A stretch of DNA of 64,000 nucleotides from Prorocentrum cordatum (taxonomy: Eukaryota > Sar > Dinophyceae > Prorocentrales > Prorocentraceae), in assembly GCA_963575745.1 (NCBI GenBank), contig CAUYUJ010014763.1, forward strand, positions 83,501 through 147,500, in the 5' to 3' direction. This document shows positions 55,063 to 64,000 of the stretch, piece by piece; the stretch's first letter is position 1; each line of letters opens with the position of its first letter. Under the pieces are notes generated by a model. That model made no database searches. It worked only from the letters and a program-made list of their open reading frames with translations, and had not been told where the DNA came from. Both the position numbers and the translations under genes were made by a program.

Positions 55063-56045
55063 CTACTGGAGCTGTCGCCTCGATTCGGCTCTGGAACGTC
55101 CCTTGGTCCTGGGGTCCTCCTTTCTTTCCTGGATGGCGGATTCCTCCGCCGAAAGACGGAGCATGCCTGACTTGAGCATAGTCAACTGAGCGGCATTAGT
55201 CTTGGCTAGATCCGATTTGGTCATACAATCTACAGGCATCAGTGGATGCGGCATCCACCGGATCGCGCTTCCGATTTTCTCCATAGATGTCCTGACCACC
55301 GCTAAGTCCATGGCTGCCCGCCGGTCCGACTTGGACCCCGCCGTGAGCTTTGAGAGCGCGTCGTATATACCCTTTGCGTCGACCGCGCTCAGGTTCCCGG
55401 ACTGTGGCTCCCCAAGAACCTGGCACTCGTCCTTTAAGATGGCGACGAAAGGACCTATGTGCTCTCTCCACCTTTCGTGGGCCACGTTTCCTCGAATTAC
55501 GTCCAGCAACAATATTTGAAGCCACTCGGCCTCTCCTAGAGCGCTGGACAATGAAAGGGTCTCCCCAGCGAGGGTGGAAGATACCTGTCGCCTGACTTTC
55601 CCAGACCTCCACGCAATCGGAGTGACGCGGGCCCGGGACCCGTGGGCCAGGGAATTGTCGGCAACATATATCTGCCACGCCTCCTGAGGATGTTGCAGAC
55701 CATCTTTGTCCTCCGCCCCCACTCCACCGCAATCGCTGGCAGTCGCCAGGACGAATCCGTCCGGCTTGAAACGCCACGCGATGACGGGAAGCGAGGCCGT
55801 CGAGCGTAGATGATCCACCATCTTGTTGGCATCGAGCAAGTCGCGAACGCAAGGGCGGTTGACCTTCGTGGCTAATATGGAAGCCGCGCCGGCGGCCTCC
55901 GCCCTGGTCTCGCGACCTACCCACTGCAGCTTATAGACAAGGGACCTAAAGGCTGCTACTTCGCCTCCTAGCAGAGGGGCCCCGTGGTCTCCTTTCCTGC
56001 CGCGGGCCAGAGGGATCTTCTGGAGTTGCTCTAAAATGTATTTTC
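55063..56045 (-). pseudogene. Copia RNase H segment
   Basis: Follows a frameshift at about 56043, where the RT frame ends in TAG and the next frame continues KYILEQLQKIPLARGRKG. RNase H features: TASDCGGVG, QIYVADNSL, WRSGKVRRQVSSTLAGETLS (equivalent to the TEAE-type box of copia), NLSAVDAKGIYDALSKL and AIRWMPHPLMPVDCMTKSDL. The C-terminus is basic and ends at the stop at 55063. Catalytic acidic positions look retained, so the loss of function comes from the frame breaks and not from motif decay. Confidence 0.82.
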
Positions 56046-58051
56046 TTGATCCACCAGAATACGATCCCCGTCTAACCTCAATCTCCTCCCGATGTACTCC
56101 ACCCCTTCCGCGTCCAGTAGACGCATCTTCCCGAAAGTAAACCTTGACTGGAAGGGCTTGATGTACTGATCTTCTGACCCGGGCTTGAACGCGATGGCCC
56201 AGTCGTCGACTTCGACGAGCACTTGGGCCTCCAGCCCGCGGTCGGAGCGCTTCACAAACCAGCAGGGCTCTAACTTGGTCCGCTCGAAGCCCTGAGTGTG
56301 CATGAAGTTAGCTGCAGTGCGGTGAAAGGCAAACGGGGAATCATCAAGCCCGTAAACTGGGGCTATGAGCTCAATGAGAGATCCTGGTGGCACTGGCACC
56401 CCGTCACATGGTTCGACGAAAACCCGACCGCGAGCCCTCTTCAAGGGCTCAGACTGGCAAAACGCGTTTTTGATATCGCCAATGTATATCGTCAACTTAT
56501 AATGAGCGCCACCACCAGAAACAGCATAAGAGCTTCCATGCAGGGGGTTGGGGCGTAAACCTGGAGCTCGCACGTGTCCTCATCTTGGTGCCCACGAACA
56601 CACCACCTAGATTTAGCCTTAGGTTTAGCAAACGTCCCCTCTTGTGGTTTCCACCTTCTCACCATGCGGCTGGACACGATTCGACTCGGGAAGAGCCTCC
56701 TAAGCTCTTTCGCCTTGTCCGGAGGATGGACGATGACGGCACTAGTCCCCTCAACTATGGCCTTCCACTCGGCCGAGTCCGAAACGTCGAACTCTTTCTT
56801 TTCCTCGGGGTTCAGATTTTTGTAGTGGACCTCGGCTCCCCGGATGGTCAAAAGCGAGAGGGAACAATCGCCAGACTCGTGGGGGACTATCTCCACATCG
56901 GCATTGCCATTGGAGTAGGTGATCCAGGATCCGCTCCAGCCCTCCTCCTGGAGTCTTTGATCCAGGCCTTGAAAAACGGCTCCAGGACCCGGGCCGCTGC
57001 TGGAGCAAGCCTCAAAGAACGCGCCAGCCACGGCAGTGGCCTCCTCGGGTCCTGAAGCAACAAAGGTATCCACAAGAGCCGTGCTCGAGGGAGGGCCTGA
57101 TGAGCGAGATCTGGCACGAGGATGCTGTGGCACCGATTCTAACTCCGAGACCTGCTGCTGAACTCTACCTGCTGGAGTCCCCCGGAAAGCCTCTCCTGGA
57201 GTGAGCCTGGACAGCCTATACCCGTCTAACTGTCGATTGTGCCTCACAGCTTCCTGCATCTCGCGCAAGATCCGACCGGGGTCTGAATCGGCATTGCGAT
57301 GTTGGCTCGCTGTATCGGCTATGCTCAATCTCCGAGGATTGATGGGTGGAGCCGTGTCGATAGCGCCGCTAGACGGCTCGGGCAACTCTCCGGAGGGAGC
57401 GGCCCCCGGCTCTGTGGCGCGCCCTCTCTTCTCTCCCTGTGGTGGAGGAGGGGGCCTTCGCCGCGTGCTCCTGCCCGCGGCGCCGTCCCTCTCCGACGCG
57501 GTGCGGGACACGGCGCCTGACGGTGCAAGAGAGTCCCTTGACTCAGATCGAGACAGAACCCCGGAGTTAGCTGGACCAGAGGAGACTTCTCTGGACATTT
57601 GACCCCCCCCTGGCCCAGGATCCCTGGTGTCGTCCGAGGGAGCCACTTCTTCTCCCTCCGGAATGGGAGAGAGTCCCGGAGGAGCCTCGAGAGCCGGACC
57701 CTCTCGTCCCGCTCTGCCTCCTCGGGGGTCCTCTTCCGTTCCAGGAGGCGGTTGAGGTGATCGCTCGAGCGATTCTCCGGCGGCCGCCCCTGAGTCCCTC
57801 TCTAGATCAGGAACGTCAACTCCGGGACCGTCTTCCATGGGCCCCCCCAGGTCCCAAGCTTCCGGAGGAGGAGGGCCTTCGCCACGTTGGTTCCCGCTCG
57901 GTGGCCACTGACCTGGGCCTCTCTGAGAAGCTGTTGAATGGCGGGATCCGCCATAACTTCCCCCCCCTGGATTCTTCCGTGTTCGCCGGCCTGACTTGCT
58001 CCGATGAGCATTTCCAAAGCCTCGATCGCATCGCGACCCATATGGTTCCAC
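56031..58051 (-). pseudogene. Copia linker and reverse transcriptase segment
   Basis: The 519-codon frame (56492-58051) holds a disordered Pro/Gly/Glu linker and then the RT N-terminus (RMVRRWKPQEGTFAKPKAKS, RWCVRGHQDEDT, LQVYAPTPCMEALMLF). After a frameshift near 56500 the palm continues in the 56031-56573 frame: LTIYIGDIKNAFCQSEPL (motif A), APVYGLDDSPFAFHRT (motif B region) and VLVEVDDWAIAF (motif C, Asp pair present). Copia RTs usually read YVDD, and here Tyr is Glu. The linker also crosses frames between 57850 and 58000. Confidence 0.83.
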
Positions 58052-60250
58052 CGTTTTGAATCACGACGAGCCCTGGCCCAACCCACCTATCCTTCTGTAA
58101 GGCGTAGGTCTTTTGTCCCCCCTTTGGCGCTCTGCGCCATACGTAGACCCACTGCCCAGGCACAACATGCTTATCCCGATGGGTGGGCGCCTTGACAGCG
58201 CTGGCCAGCTTCTTTAAACTGGAACTTTCAAACAACTCCTTGCGAGCATGCCGGCGAATGGCATCTCGCCTCGCAAACTCCGCTGACGCGGTGTCTCGGT
58301 CCCAGGACCCGGGAGATAGATCCTCGACTCCAACGACCTGAATCGGATCGTCGGCCAAAATATCGTTGGGAATCCTGGGGTTTATCCCGAAAACGAGTTG
58401 ATAGGGAGTAAAGCCCCCCCGATGCAGGTATCTGTTCTTGGCCGCGGTGACCTCGTGAACCAGTGTTTCGAGTTCCGGCACCGTGGCGACGAGGGTCGTC
58501 TCGGAGGCTTTGAGCAGAATTTCTTTCACCCATCCTCCGTGCCTTTCTGCCCTGCCGTTCTGCCAGGGACTCTCAGAGTCCGTGATATGGTGAAATATCC
58601 CTAAATGTTCCACTCCCCTCTCGAATTGTCCCTTGAACTCGGGACCGCCATCTGTGATGGCGAACACTGGCGGGCCGAAAGGTCTTGCCCAGGCACGCAT
58701 GAACGCTTGCCAAGCGCCGAGAGCCGTGCCGTCGTAGAGCTCCACAACCTGAAAGTTTGTCCCGTGACATATAACATTGAGAAAGGCCAGCTGTTGGTCC
58801 TTGAACGTGAGGTAAGACGTGTCGAGAGCGATGATTTTGTTAAACTCAAACGTCCTCGGGACCGCGGCTGGTCGACTAGCGGCCGTCCTGGAATGGGCCT
58901 GGCAGTCCCCGCATGTGAACTCATCCCGGACGTATCGCAAAACCTCTGGCTTCGCCTGGGCCGCCTTGAGTATTTTAAGAAAGACGTCTTTGTGGGGGTG
59001 AGCTAGATCCACATGAACTTTGTGTATCATACGCTTCACCGTGGCTGTGATGACGAATTTCTCGTCTTCGGGCCCCGGACCTTCCTCGGCTTCCGCTTCC
59101 TCGCCCTGTTCGTCGTCAGGGCGGGCGCCCTCGCTCCCTCCGGCTGCCGCCTCGGTAGGGCTGGAAGCCTCCCCAGTCCCCGCAGGAAAACATAACCCCC
59201 CTGGCGGCTCAACAAGGAGCTGGTACTGTGGCCTTCTGACCACTCTGACCTCCTCGGAGGTGGGACCCGGGTGGGTATTTTCCACGCTAGACCTGATAGC
59301 CTCGGCCAGGGCCCTCGCGAACTTTGGCGGATAAACGCGAGCTTTCGATGTCATTCCTCCCCCGATCAACTGAGCGTGCACGTGATCCCCGGAACACTTG
59401 GCGGAGGAGAAACGATCCAGGAACCTGGGGCAATTAGACATCAAACGGGTCGGCTTCCGAGACAAATCCCCGCTGTTGTCGACACTGAGACCGAAGTAAC
59501 ACATATCTATATTGGTGTGTTCTACCCCTTCCAGTCCCAAAATGTGCTGAACGGCCTGGGTCGACCAGGAGGATGCACCTGAGGGGTGCTCAAAAGCGAA
59601 CTTGCGGCCGCCTTCGACCTGGATCATAGCGATCTCCATGGCAAAACCTAAGAGAAGCAGTGCTTCGGCATCCTTCTGCCGCTGCGCTTCGGTTATCTCC
59701 CGATGAGCATATGCGTTCCTGGATATCGTAAATGGGCCACAAGGAGGTTCCAGGAGGACCATCCAGGGCTTCTTCTTCCTCACCAAGGCTTCAAACTTGT
59801 TTCGATCCCCCTTCCTAGTGAAATCCCAGCCCCCCTCCTTATCAAAGCTGCCTAGACAGGAAATTCCCGCGTGCTGAGCAAACCGCGCCACCCGCGGAGG
59901 AGAAAAGACCTCCATGAAGGCCCGATTCCGCAAGTGGGTCCTGAAACACTTAGTGAGCTTATATCGTTCGGAGATGCCGGAATCTCTAAGCATGTCTTTC
60001 TTTTGACGTCGGGTCATCATAACTTCTGATTCGTCGGAAAAGGGATCGTGGAAGATGGCGTCATCGAGCTCTGGACACACGAATCGAACCTTTCCGTTTT
60101 CTTCCCCTTTCCATTCGATATCGAAGTGGTCCTGAAAGGCCTGACATCTTTCAGAGGCTACCTCGAAGAGACTGCAGAGATTGGCGTCCCCTGTCCTGGT
60201 ACTGGCTCCGTCGGATCCCGGGGCGCTCCGAACAGCGCTCGAGATCGGCT

Positions 60251-61957
60251 CTACCGCTTCTGGCCGCCCTTGTCCCACTTCTGGTCGCCGCTGTTCCAGC
60301 CGTCCCACGACTTCCACCCCGCTGCCGTCCAGCCATCTCGCGCCAGACGGTCCTTGTCGCGCTTGGCCGCCTCCTCCGCGTCCTTCCGGCGCTGGTCCCG
60401 CGCCTGCTTCTCCTCGGGCGACTCCTTCCAGGGATCTCCTTGCTCGGCAGAGGGCCTCGAAAGGTGAGAAGGTCGCTTCTGCGGAGCCGCCGCTGCCAAC
60501 TGTTGTGAAGGCAAGGCCGATCCTGGAAGGTCGATGCTGCTGATCGTGGTAGAAGACAGCAGGTTGCCTCTCTGGTCCATCAGGCCCGTCGGGTTGTCCG
60601 GTCCCTTGCCGTGACCCTTCGTCTGTCCCTGCGGCTCCTGCAAAGGTGGTGCTGCCGCGTAGTTCGGGTAGGCTGCAACCAACGGCGCGGTCGTGATCAT
60701 CTGGAAGGATGCCTCCGGTGGAGCCTGCTGCGCTGCAAGATGCGGGGTCGTGGCTATCGACGTCTGGTGTCCTCCGTCTGGTGTCCCGATGTAGTGGTGA
60801 GGAACTCCTCCATGAGCGCCCGGTCCACCTGGAAGGACTGAGGGAGCACCTCCGCCGCCGTTGGGAAGAACCACTGAGGCGAACCCTTTTCCCGGCATTG
60901 CTGGCTCTGCCATCGCCGATGGGATTGGTCTCGCTGGGCCTGGCTGCATCTCCTGCTTCGACTCTGGCTGCTGTGACGATTGTCCCGGTGACTGTGACTG
61001 CCGCTCCTTGATCAAGAACTGCTCCTTGACCGGGCTCTGGGCTTGCACCTGGGACTGGAGTAGCGCCATCGCGTGCATCTGGCCGGACGTCACCTTCGTC
61101 AGCTGGCTGATCGCATTCTGCTGCTCCTCCTGCTTGGCGCTCATGTCCCTCAGCATCCGCATCACCTCTGAGAGATCCTCGCCGTTCTCTGGCTTCCGAC
61201 TGCGCGGCTCCCGAGGAGTAGCTGGCCCTGACGCTGCCGCTGCCGCTGCGGCCTCTTGTCGTTGAAGCTGCTTCTTGCGGCGCAGGTCGCCCTCCGCCTC
61301 GCTCATCACCCAGTCCGCCCGGTCGGCCTCGCTCGCTCGGGTGCACTGCTGAGCGGCTCCCGATTCGGCCTGGGCTGGCCAAGGCGGCGGCACTCCAGCG
61401 GGCGTGACTCCGCGAGTGCCGGGCGGCGGCGCTGGAGCGGCCACCAGAGCTCGCCATTCTGGGTCGGCGCCCTTCCGTTGAGCGAAGCCCCGCCCACAGA
61501 GCGAGCACGCCGCAGTCCTGCGCTTGCACAAGCATGTCACGTCTGGCTCCTTCTTCGTCTTGTCTGGCTTCCTGTCGAGGTATCCAACTCGCATGGTACA
61601 GTCCGAGCAGACCCACCAGGCACCATATCCATTGCAGCCGTAGTCGACGCTGATCGGAGGATGCCAACAAGTAAAGTAGGCCTGGGGCACGACCTTGAGC
61701 GACTTCGGCAGGTTGGTGGGCCAGAATCTGCGCGTCACCATCATGCGTCCAAACTCGTCGGCGAGCTTGTTGAGCCAGAACATGGTGCTGCCGACCATGC
61801 ATGCCCAGCCGCGCTGAGCTTTGTTGAGGTGGTCCGGTACCGTCGTGCCCGTCACAGCGTACGTCCAGGTCGCGTCGGTGCCGGCCACCTGCTCGGCCAT
61901 GGTGGCCGGGCGCCTCTCGCGAAGCTGAGCCTCGGTAGGTTGCGCCTTCCTCGGCAT
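60251..61957 (-). CDS. Internal ORF inside copia, Cys/Trp-rich, unknown function
   Basis: 568 residues from the ATG at 61957. The frame is open upstream to a leader-like fragment at 62038-62051. The composition is normal protein, while the copia frame over the same DNA is Arg/Gly/Ser-rich and looks non-coding. N-terminal half: WACMVGSTMFWLNKLADEFG, YFTCWHPP, CNGYGAWWVCSDCTMRVGYL, VTCLCKRRTAACSLCGRGFA, a likely zinc-binding region. Middle: a Gln/Glu coiled coil (DLSEVMRMLRDMSAKQEEQQ). C-terminal: Pro/Gly/Gln-rich, then a basic Trp tail WTAAGWKSWDGWNSGDQKW. The layout resembles a retroelement ORF1/gag, and in its Cys-rich part and basic Trp tail it also recalls the broken 39-43 kb protein. I do not recognise a family. 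Confidence 0.6.
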   Translation of the reverse strand: MPRKAQPTEAQLRERRPATMAEQVAGTDATWTYAVTGTTVPDHLNKAQRGWACMVGSTMFWLNKLADEFGRMMVTRRFWPTNLPKSLKVVPQAYFTCWHPPISVDYGCNGYGAWWVCSDCTMRVGYLDRKPDKTKKEPDVTCLCKRRTAACSLCGRGFAQRKGADPEWRALVAAPAPPPGTRGVTPAGVPPPWPAQAESGAAQQCTRASEADRADWVMSEAEGDLRRKKQLQRQEAAAAAAASGPATPREPRSRKPENGEDLSEVMRMLRDMSAKQEEQQNAISQLTKVTSGQMHAMALLQSQVQAQSPVKEQFLIKERQSQSPGQSSQQPESKQEMQPGPARPIPSAMAEPAMPGKGFASVVLPNGGGGAPSVLPGGPGAHGGVPHHYIGTPDGGHQTSIATTPHLAAQQAPPEASFQMITTAPLVAAYPNYAAAPPLQEPQGQTKGHGKGPDNPTGLMDQRGNLLSSTTISSIDLPGSALPSQQLAAAAPQKRPSHLSRPSAEQGDPWKESPEEKQARDQRRKDAEEAAKRDKDRLARDGWTAAGWKSWDGWNSGDQKWDKGGQKR

Positions 61958-62037
61958 CGCGACTGCCGACTCCTGAGAGCTGTCGAACTCGGTGGTATGT
62001 GCTGACAGCGTCGTCGAAATCGAGATTGGCCCAGATG

Positions 62038-62051
62038 CTTGAGCCAATGAG
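62038..62051 (-). other. DinoSL-like relict at start of internal ORF
   Basis: The minus strand reads CTCATTGGCTCAAG. The last ten bases match the leader 3' end exactly and CATTGG corresponds to CATTTTGG with two bases missing, the same kind of shortening as at 80-97. It lies 80 bp upstream of the ATG of the internal ORF. Confidence 0.45.
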
Positions 62052-64000
62052 CTGCCCGAACGCGAACGACATCAATAGACAACCCACTCTCCATGTGCTG
62101 CTTCTCGACCGGGTCTCCGATCTGGACCAGGTCGCGCTCGTGGTGCTGCTCTTTCCTACTTCCTCTCCTGATGTGTCTCCCTTAGTGTGGCGGTGACCCG
62201 ATCCAGATCGAAGATCCGAAGTCCGACAGTGCTTGTTTTCCCCGAACGGCGTCCCCGACCCCTCCGTGTCTTCCGGAACGCCCAAGCTGGAAACGGTAGG
62301 ACCCGGCCCCAGGACCCTAGGGTCGCCACGGCCAGACTCGGCTAGGCTCTCTCGGCCCCCCTGGTCGCTGCTGGAGGTGAGGTAGAAAGGTGCGTACTTT
62401 CCCGAGCTGCCTGAGCGGCCACTGTCGCAGTGAAAATCACTCTCTTTCAACGAAGGATGCCGCTGAAAGACCGCCTCTGGGCACTTGAAATCGGCGCCCG
62501 AGGCTTGAAAGTCATCGATCCTGATGGTGCGGTGCCCACTGGGTAGACGATTCATGCCTACTTTGACTCCTAAACGCTTGAGGTCCATGGTGTTTTCTTC
62601 CAAATCGATCTTGGACCCCAGCATTTCTTGAAATCCTACTGGGAGCAAAGGCGGAATGTCCTCCTGAAGGACATCTAGCTCGATGATCCCGGACTTTCCC
62701 TGGATCCCCGTGGGAATGAGGGCCGTGTGAAGCACCCTCGTGCCTCCGCCCACTCCCCGAGCTGACGGGCTCCGAGGGGCCACGAGAGGGATCCTGAGGC
62801 CCTTTCTTTTCAAAACTTCTACATGCTGGCTCAGAGAAGGCTTTCCGATCAGACCTTGTCCCGCCGCGGTGTCCACCACCGCCTCCCCGGGCGGGGCGGC
62901 GAGAAGCACCAGCTCGTCCTGCTGCTGCCGCTCCCGGCCGCTGGACACGTCCTCCGGGGCGTTGGGGTCGACCACGTTTGCGTGCACATAGCCGGTGACG
63001 AAAGACGCAGTCCCTCCTCCGGTTGCACTGGCGCTGTGGCTCTGGCCGTTCCGGTCTGGACATTCGCGTGACCAGTGGCCCTTCTTGCCGCAAGACCTGC
63101 ACTTGGTCCTCTTGATCAGCTCCGCGAGAGGTAGTCGATTGCGTCTAGGTCGATGCTCTCCCTTCGCCGAGCGATGTCCCTTGTTGAACTTGCTCTTGTC
63201 GCCGATCTTGATCTCGATCTCCTTCGAGCGGTCGAAGAACTTACGATCCACTTTGAGCTTTCTCTTCAAGTCGCGGTTCTGCTTCCATGTCTTGCGCCTG
63301 TCCTCCTGCATGGTGTTGAACACGTACTTGAGCTCATCGTCGTACAGGTCCATCTTGTCCAGCGCTACATATATCTCTGCCTCACCCTCAGTGTCCAAAG
63401 AGGATACGTCGTCCCAGTCGAGGAGGGAGTCCGTGTCCTGGTCGTCAGCGGAGTTGGGCTCATGTACAGGGAAACTTGGTTTGACGACCTCAGACTGCTC
63501 GACGTGGTAGGCTCGAGATCGGTGATTGCTGAGATGTTCACGCCTGGTCACGTCCATCTCGCGGATGGCTGCCACAGCCTCTTTGTAGGAATCTTTTGTT
63601 TTCATCTGAATCTTCATCAACTGAGTACCTCGCTCATCCAGTCCAGCTCCCTCTTCCAAGAACATGTATTTCCAATCATCGGGTAGAGGAAGTCCGAGAG
63701 TACCGACCTTGTCGAAAGCCAGGTCCAACCTCGCTGCGTACTCAGTGAGTCCTTCTCCTTGCTTGCGTTGAAACGAAAACAAGCATTCACGTCCTGCTTT
63801 ACGCTTCTCGTCTCCGACTCGTTCTCCCGACAGCAGATCCAGCCTGGCTATAACCTTGTCTGCCCCACTGTCTGATATCAGATCTTCGTCGGTGATGTCT
63901 TCCAGCTTCCGCTGCAAGTCGATCGGCAGCAGCTTCATGATGCGATCCGCGTGCTTATGTGCCTCCACGTCTGTCGTCTGCCGCCATCGCATCACCTTCC

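Larger units (their letters stand above)
57816..63995 (-). pseudogene. Copia gag-protease-methyltransferase-like-integrase, partial
   Basis: A 2059-codon open frame, probably continuing past the right edge. Gag region with LFSFQRKQGEGLTEYAARLD; CCHC knuckle CRSCGKKGHWSRECP (about residue 297). Protease with VVDTAAGQGLIG (about 372), where DTA replaces the usual DTG/DSG. Residues about 650-1250 are the out-of-frame shadow of the internal ORF. The methyltransferase-like block has MEVFSPPRVARF (about 1361), VLLEPPCGPF (about 1415), FAFEHPSGASS and CYFGLSVDNSG plus SRKPTRLMSNCPRF. Integrase: HVDLAHPHK with CGDC (zinc domain), IALDTSYL, AITDGGPEFKG and WQNGRAERHGG give D-D-E. It ends out of frame with the RT. 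Confidence 0.85.
55063..64000 (-). mobile_element. Ty1/copia element, broken, 5' end outside window
   Basis: The order gag, zinc knuckle, protease, methyltransferase-like, integrase, reverse transcriptase, RNase H is the Ty1/copia order (integrase before RT). At least four frame changes in pol (near 57980, 57860, 56500 and 56043) make it non-autonomous. A second long ORF lies in another frame at 60251-61957. The right end and 5' LTR lie outside the window, and the 3' LTR was not identified. Confidence 0.9.

Overview
The window looks like nuclear DNA of a dinoflagellate. It carries fragments of the dinoflagellate trans-splicing leader (DinoSL), all on the minus strand. It also carries retroelement proteins of dinoflagellate type: Ty1/copia, DIRS-like with a tyrosine recombinase, and LINE. 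The rest is GC-rich sequence packed with triplet microsatellites and short tandem repeats. A GC-rich genus such as Prorocentrum is possible, but nothing here fixes the species. I find no convincing host gene, rRNA, tRNA or CRISPR array.

Layout. 0-18.9 kb is non-coding: a DinoSL relict at 80-97, tandem repeats with units of 14, 10-11, 41, 27 and 12 bp, large (TCC)n/(GGA)n and (GAT)n tracts, and a TCC tract enclosed by an inverted repeat near 16.4 kb. 18.95-20.78 kb is a frameshifted LINE reverse transcriptase on the minus strand. 21.7-24.2 kb is ACG, TCC and ATT repeat. 24.17-30.71 kb is the best-preserved element in the window. It is DIRS-like with three ORFs on the minus strand: a gag-like ORF, a polyprotein with reverse transcriptase, RNase H and a cytosine-methyltransferase-like domain, and an overlapping tyrosine recombinase. 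A DinoSL relict lies just upstream, and ATT then TCC tracts flank it on both sides. 31-39 kb is a field of dispersed repeats, including about ten copies of a unit headed GCTGGTGGGGTTAC. 39.3-43.4 kb holds a frameshifted, cysteine-rich unknown protein on the minus strand. 44-47 kb is a mosaic of at least three MITE-like families plus a 220-bp inverted repeat. 47-54 kb is GTT, TCC and CAT repeat, a second copy of a palindromic element, and decayed LINE ORF1-like sequence on the plus strand. 55-64 kb is a large, broken Ty1/copia element on the minus strand that runs off the right edge.

How it fits together. Nearly all recognisable coding sequence is mobile-element sequence, and all of it except the 51-53 kb LINE-like fragments lies on the minus strand, as do all six leader-like fragments. 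Two unrelated retroelements both carry a Rossmann-type, cytosine-C5-methyltransferase-like domain. The copia element also contains a second long ORF in another frame. Its upstream end coincides with a DinoSL-like fragment, while the copia frame stays open straight through it. These are the points most worth following up.
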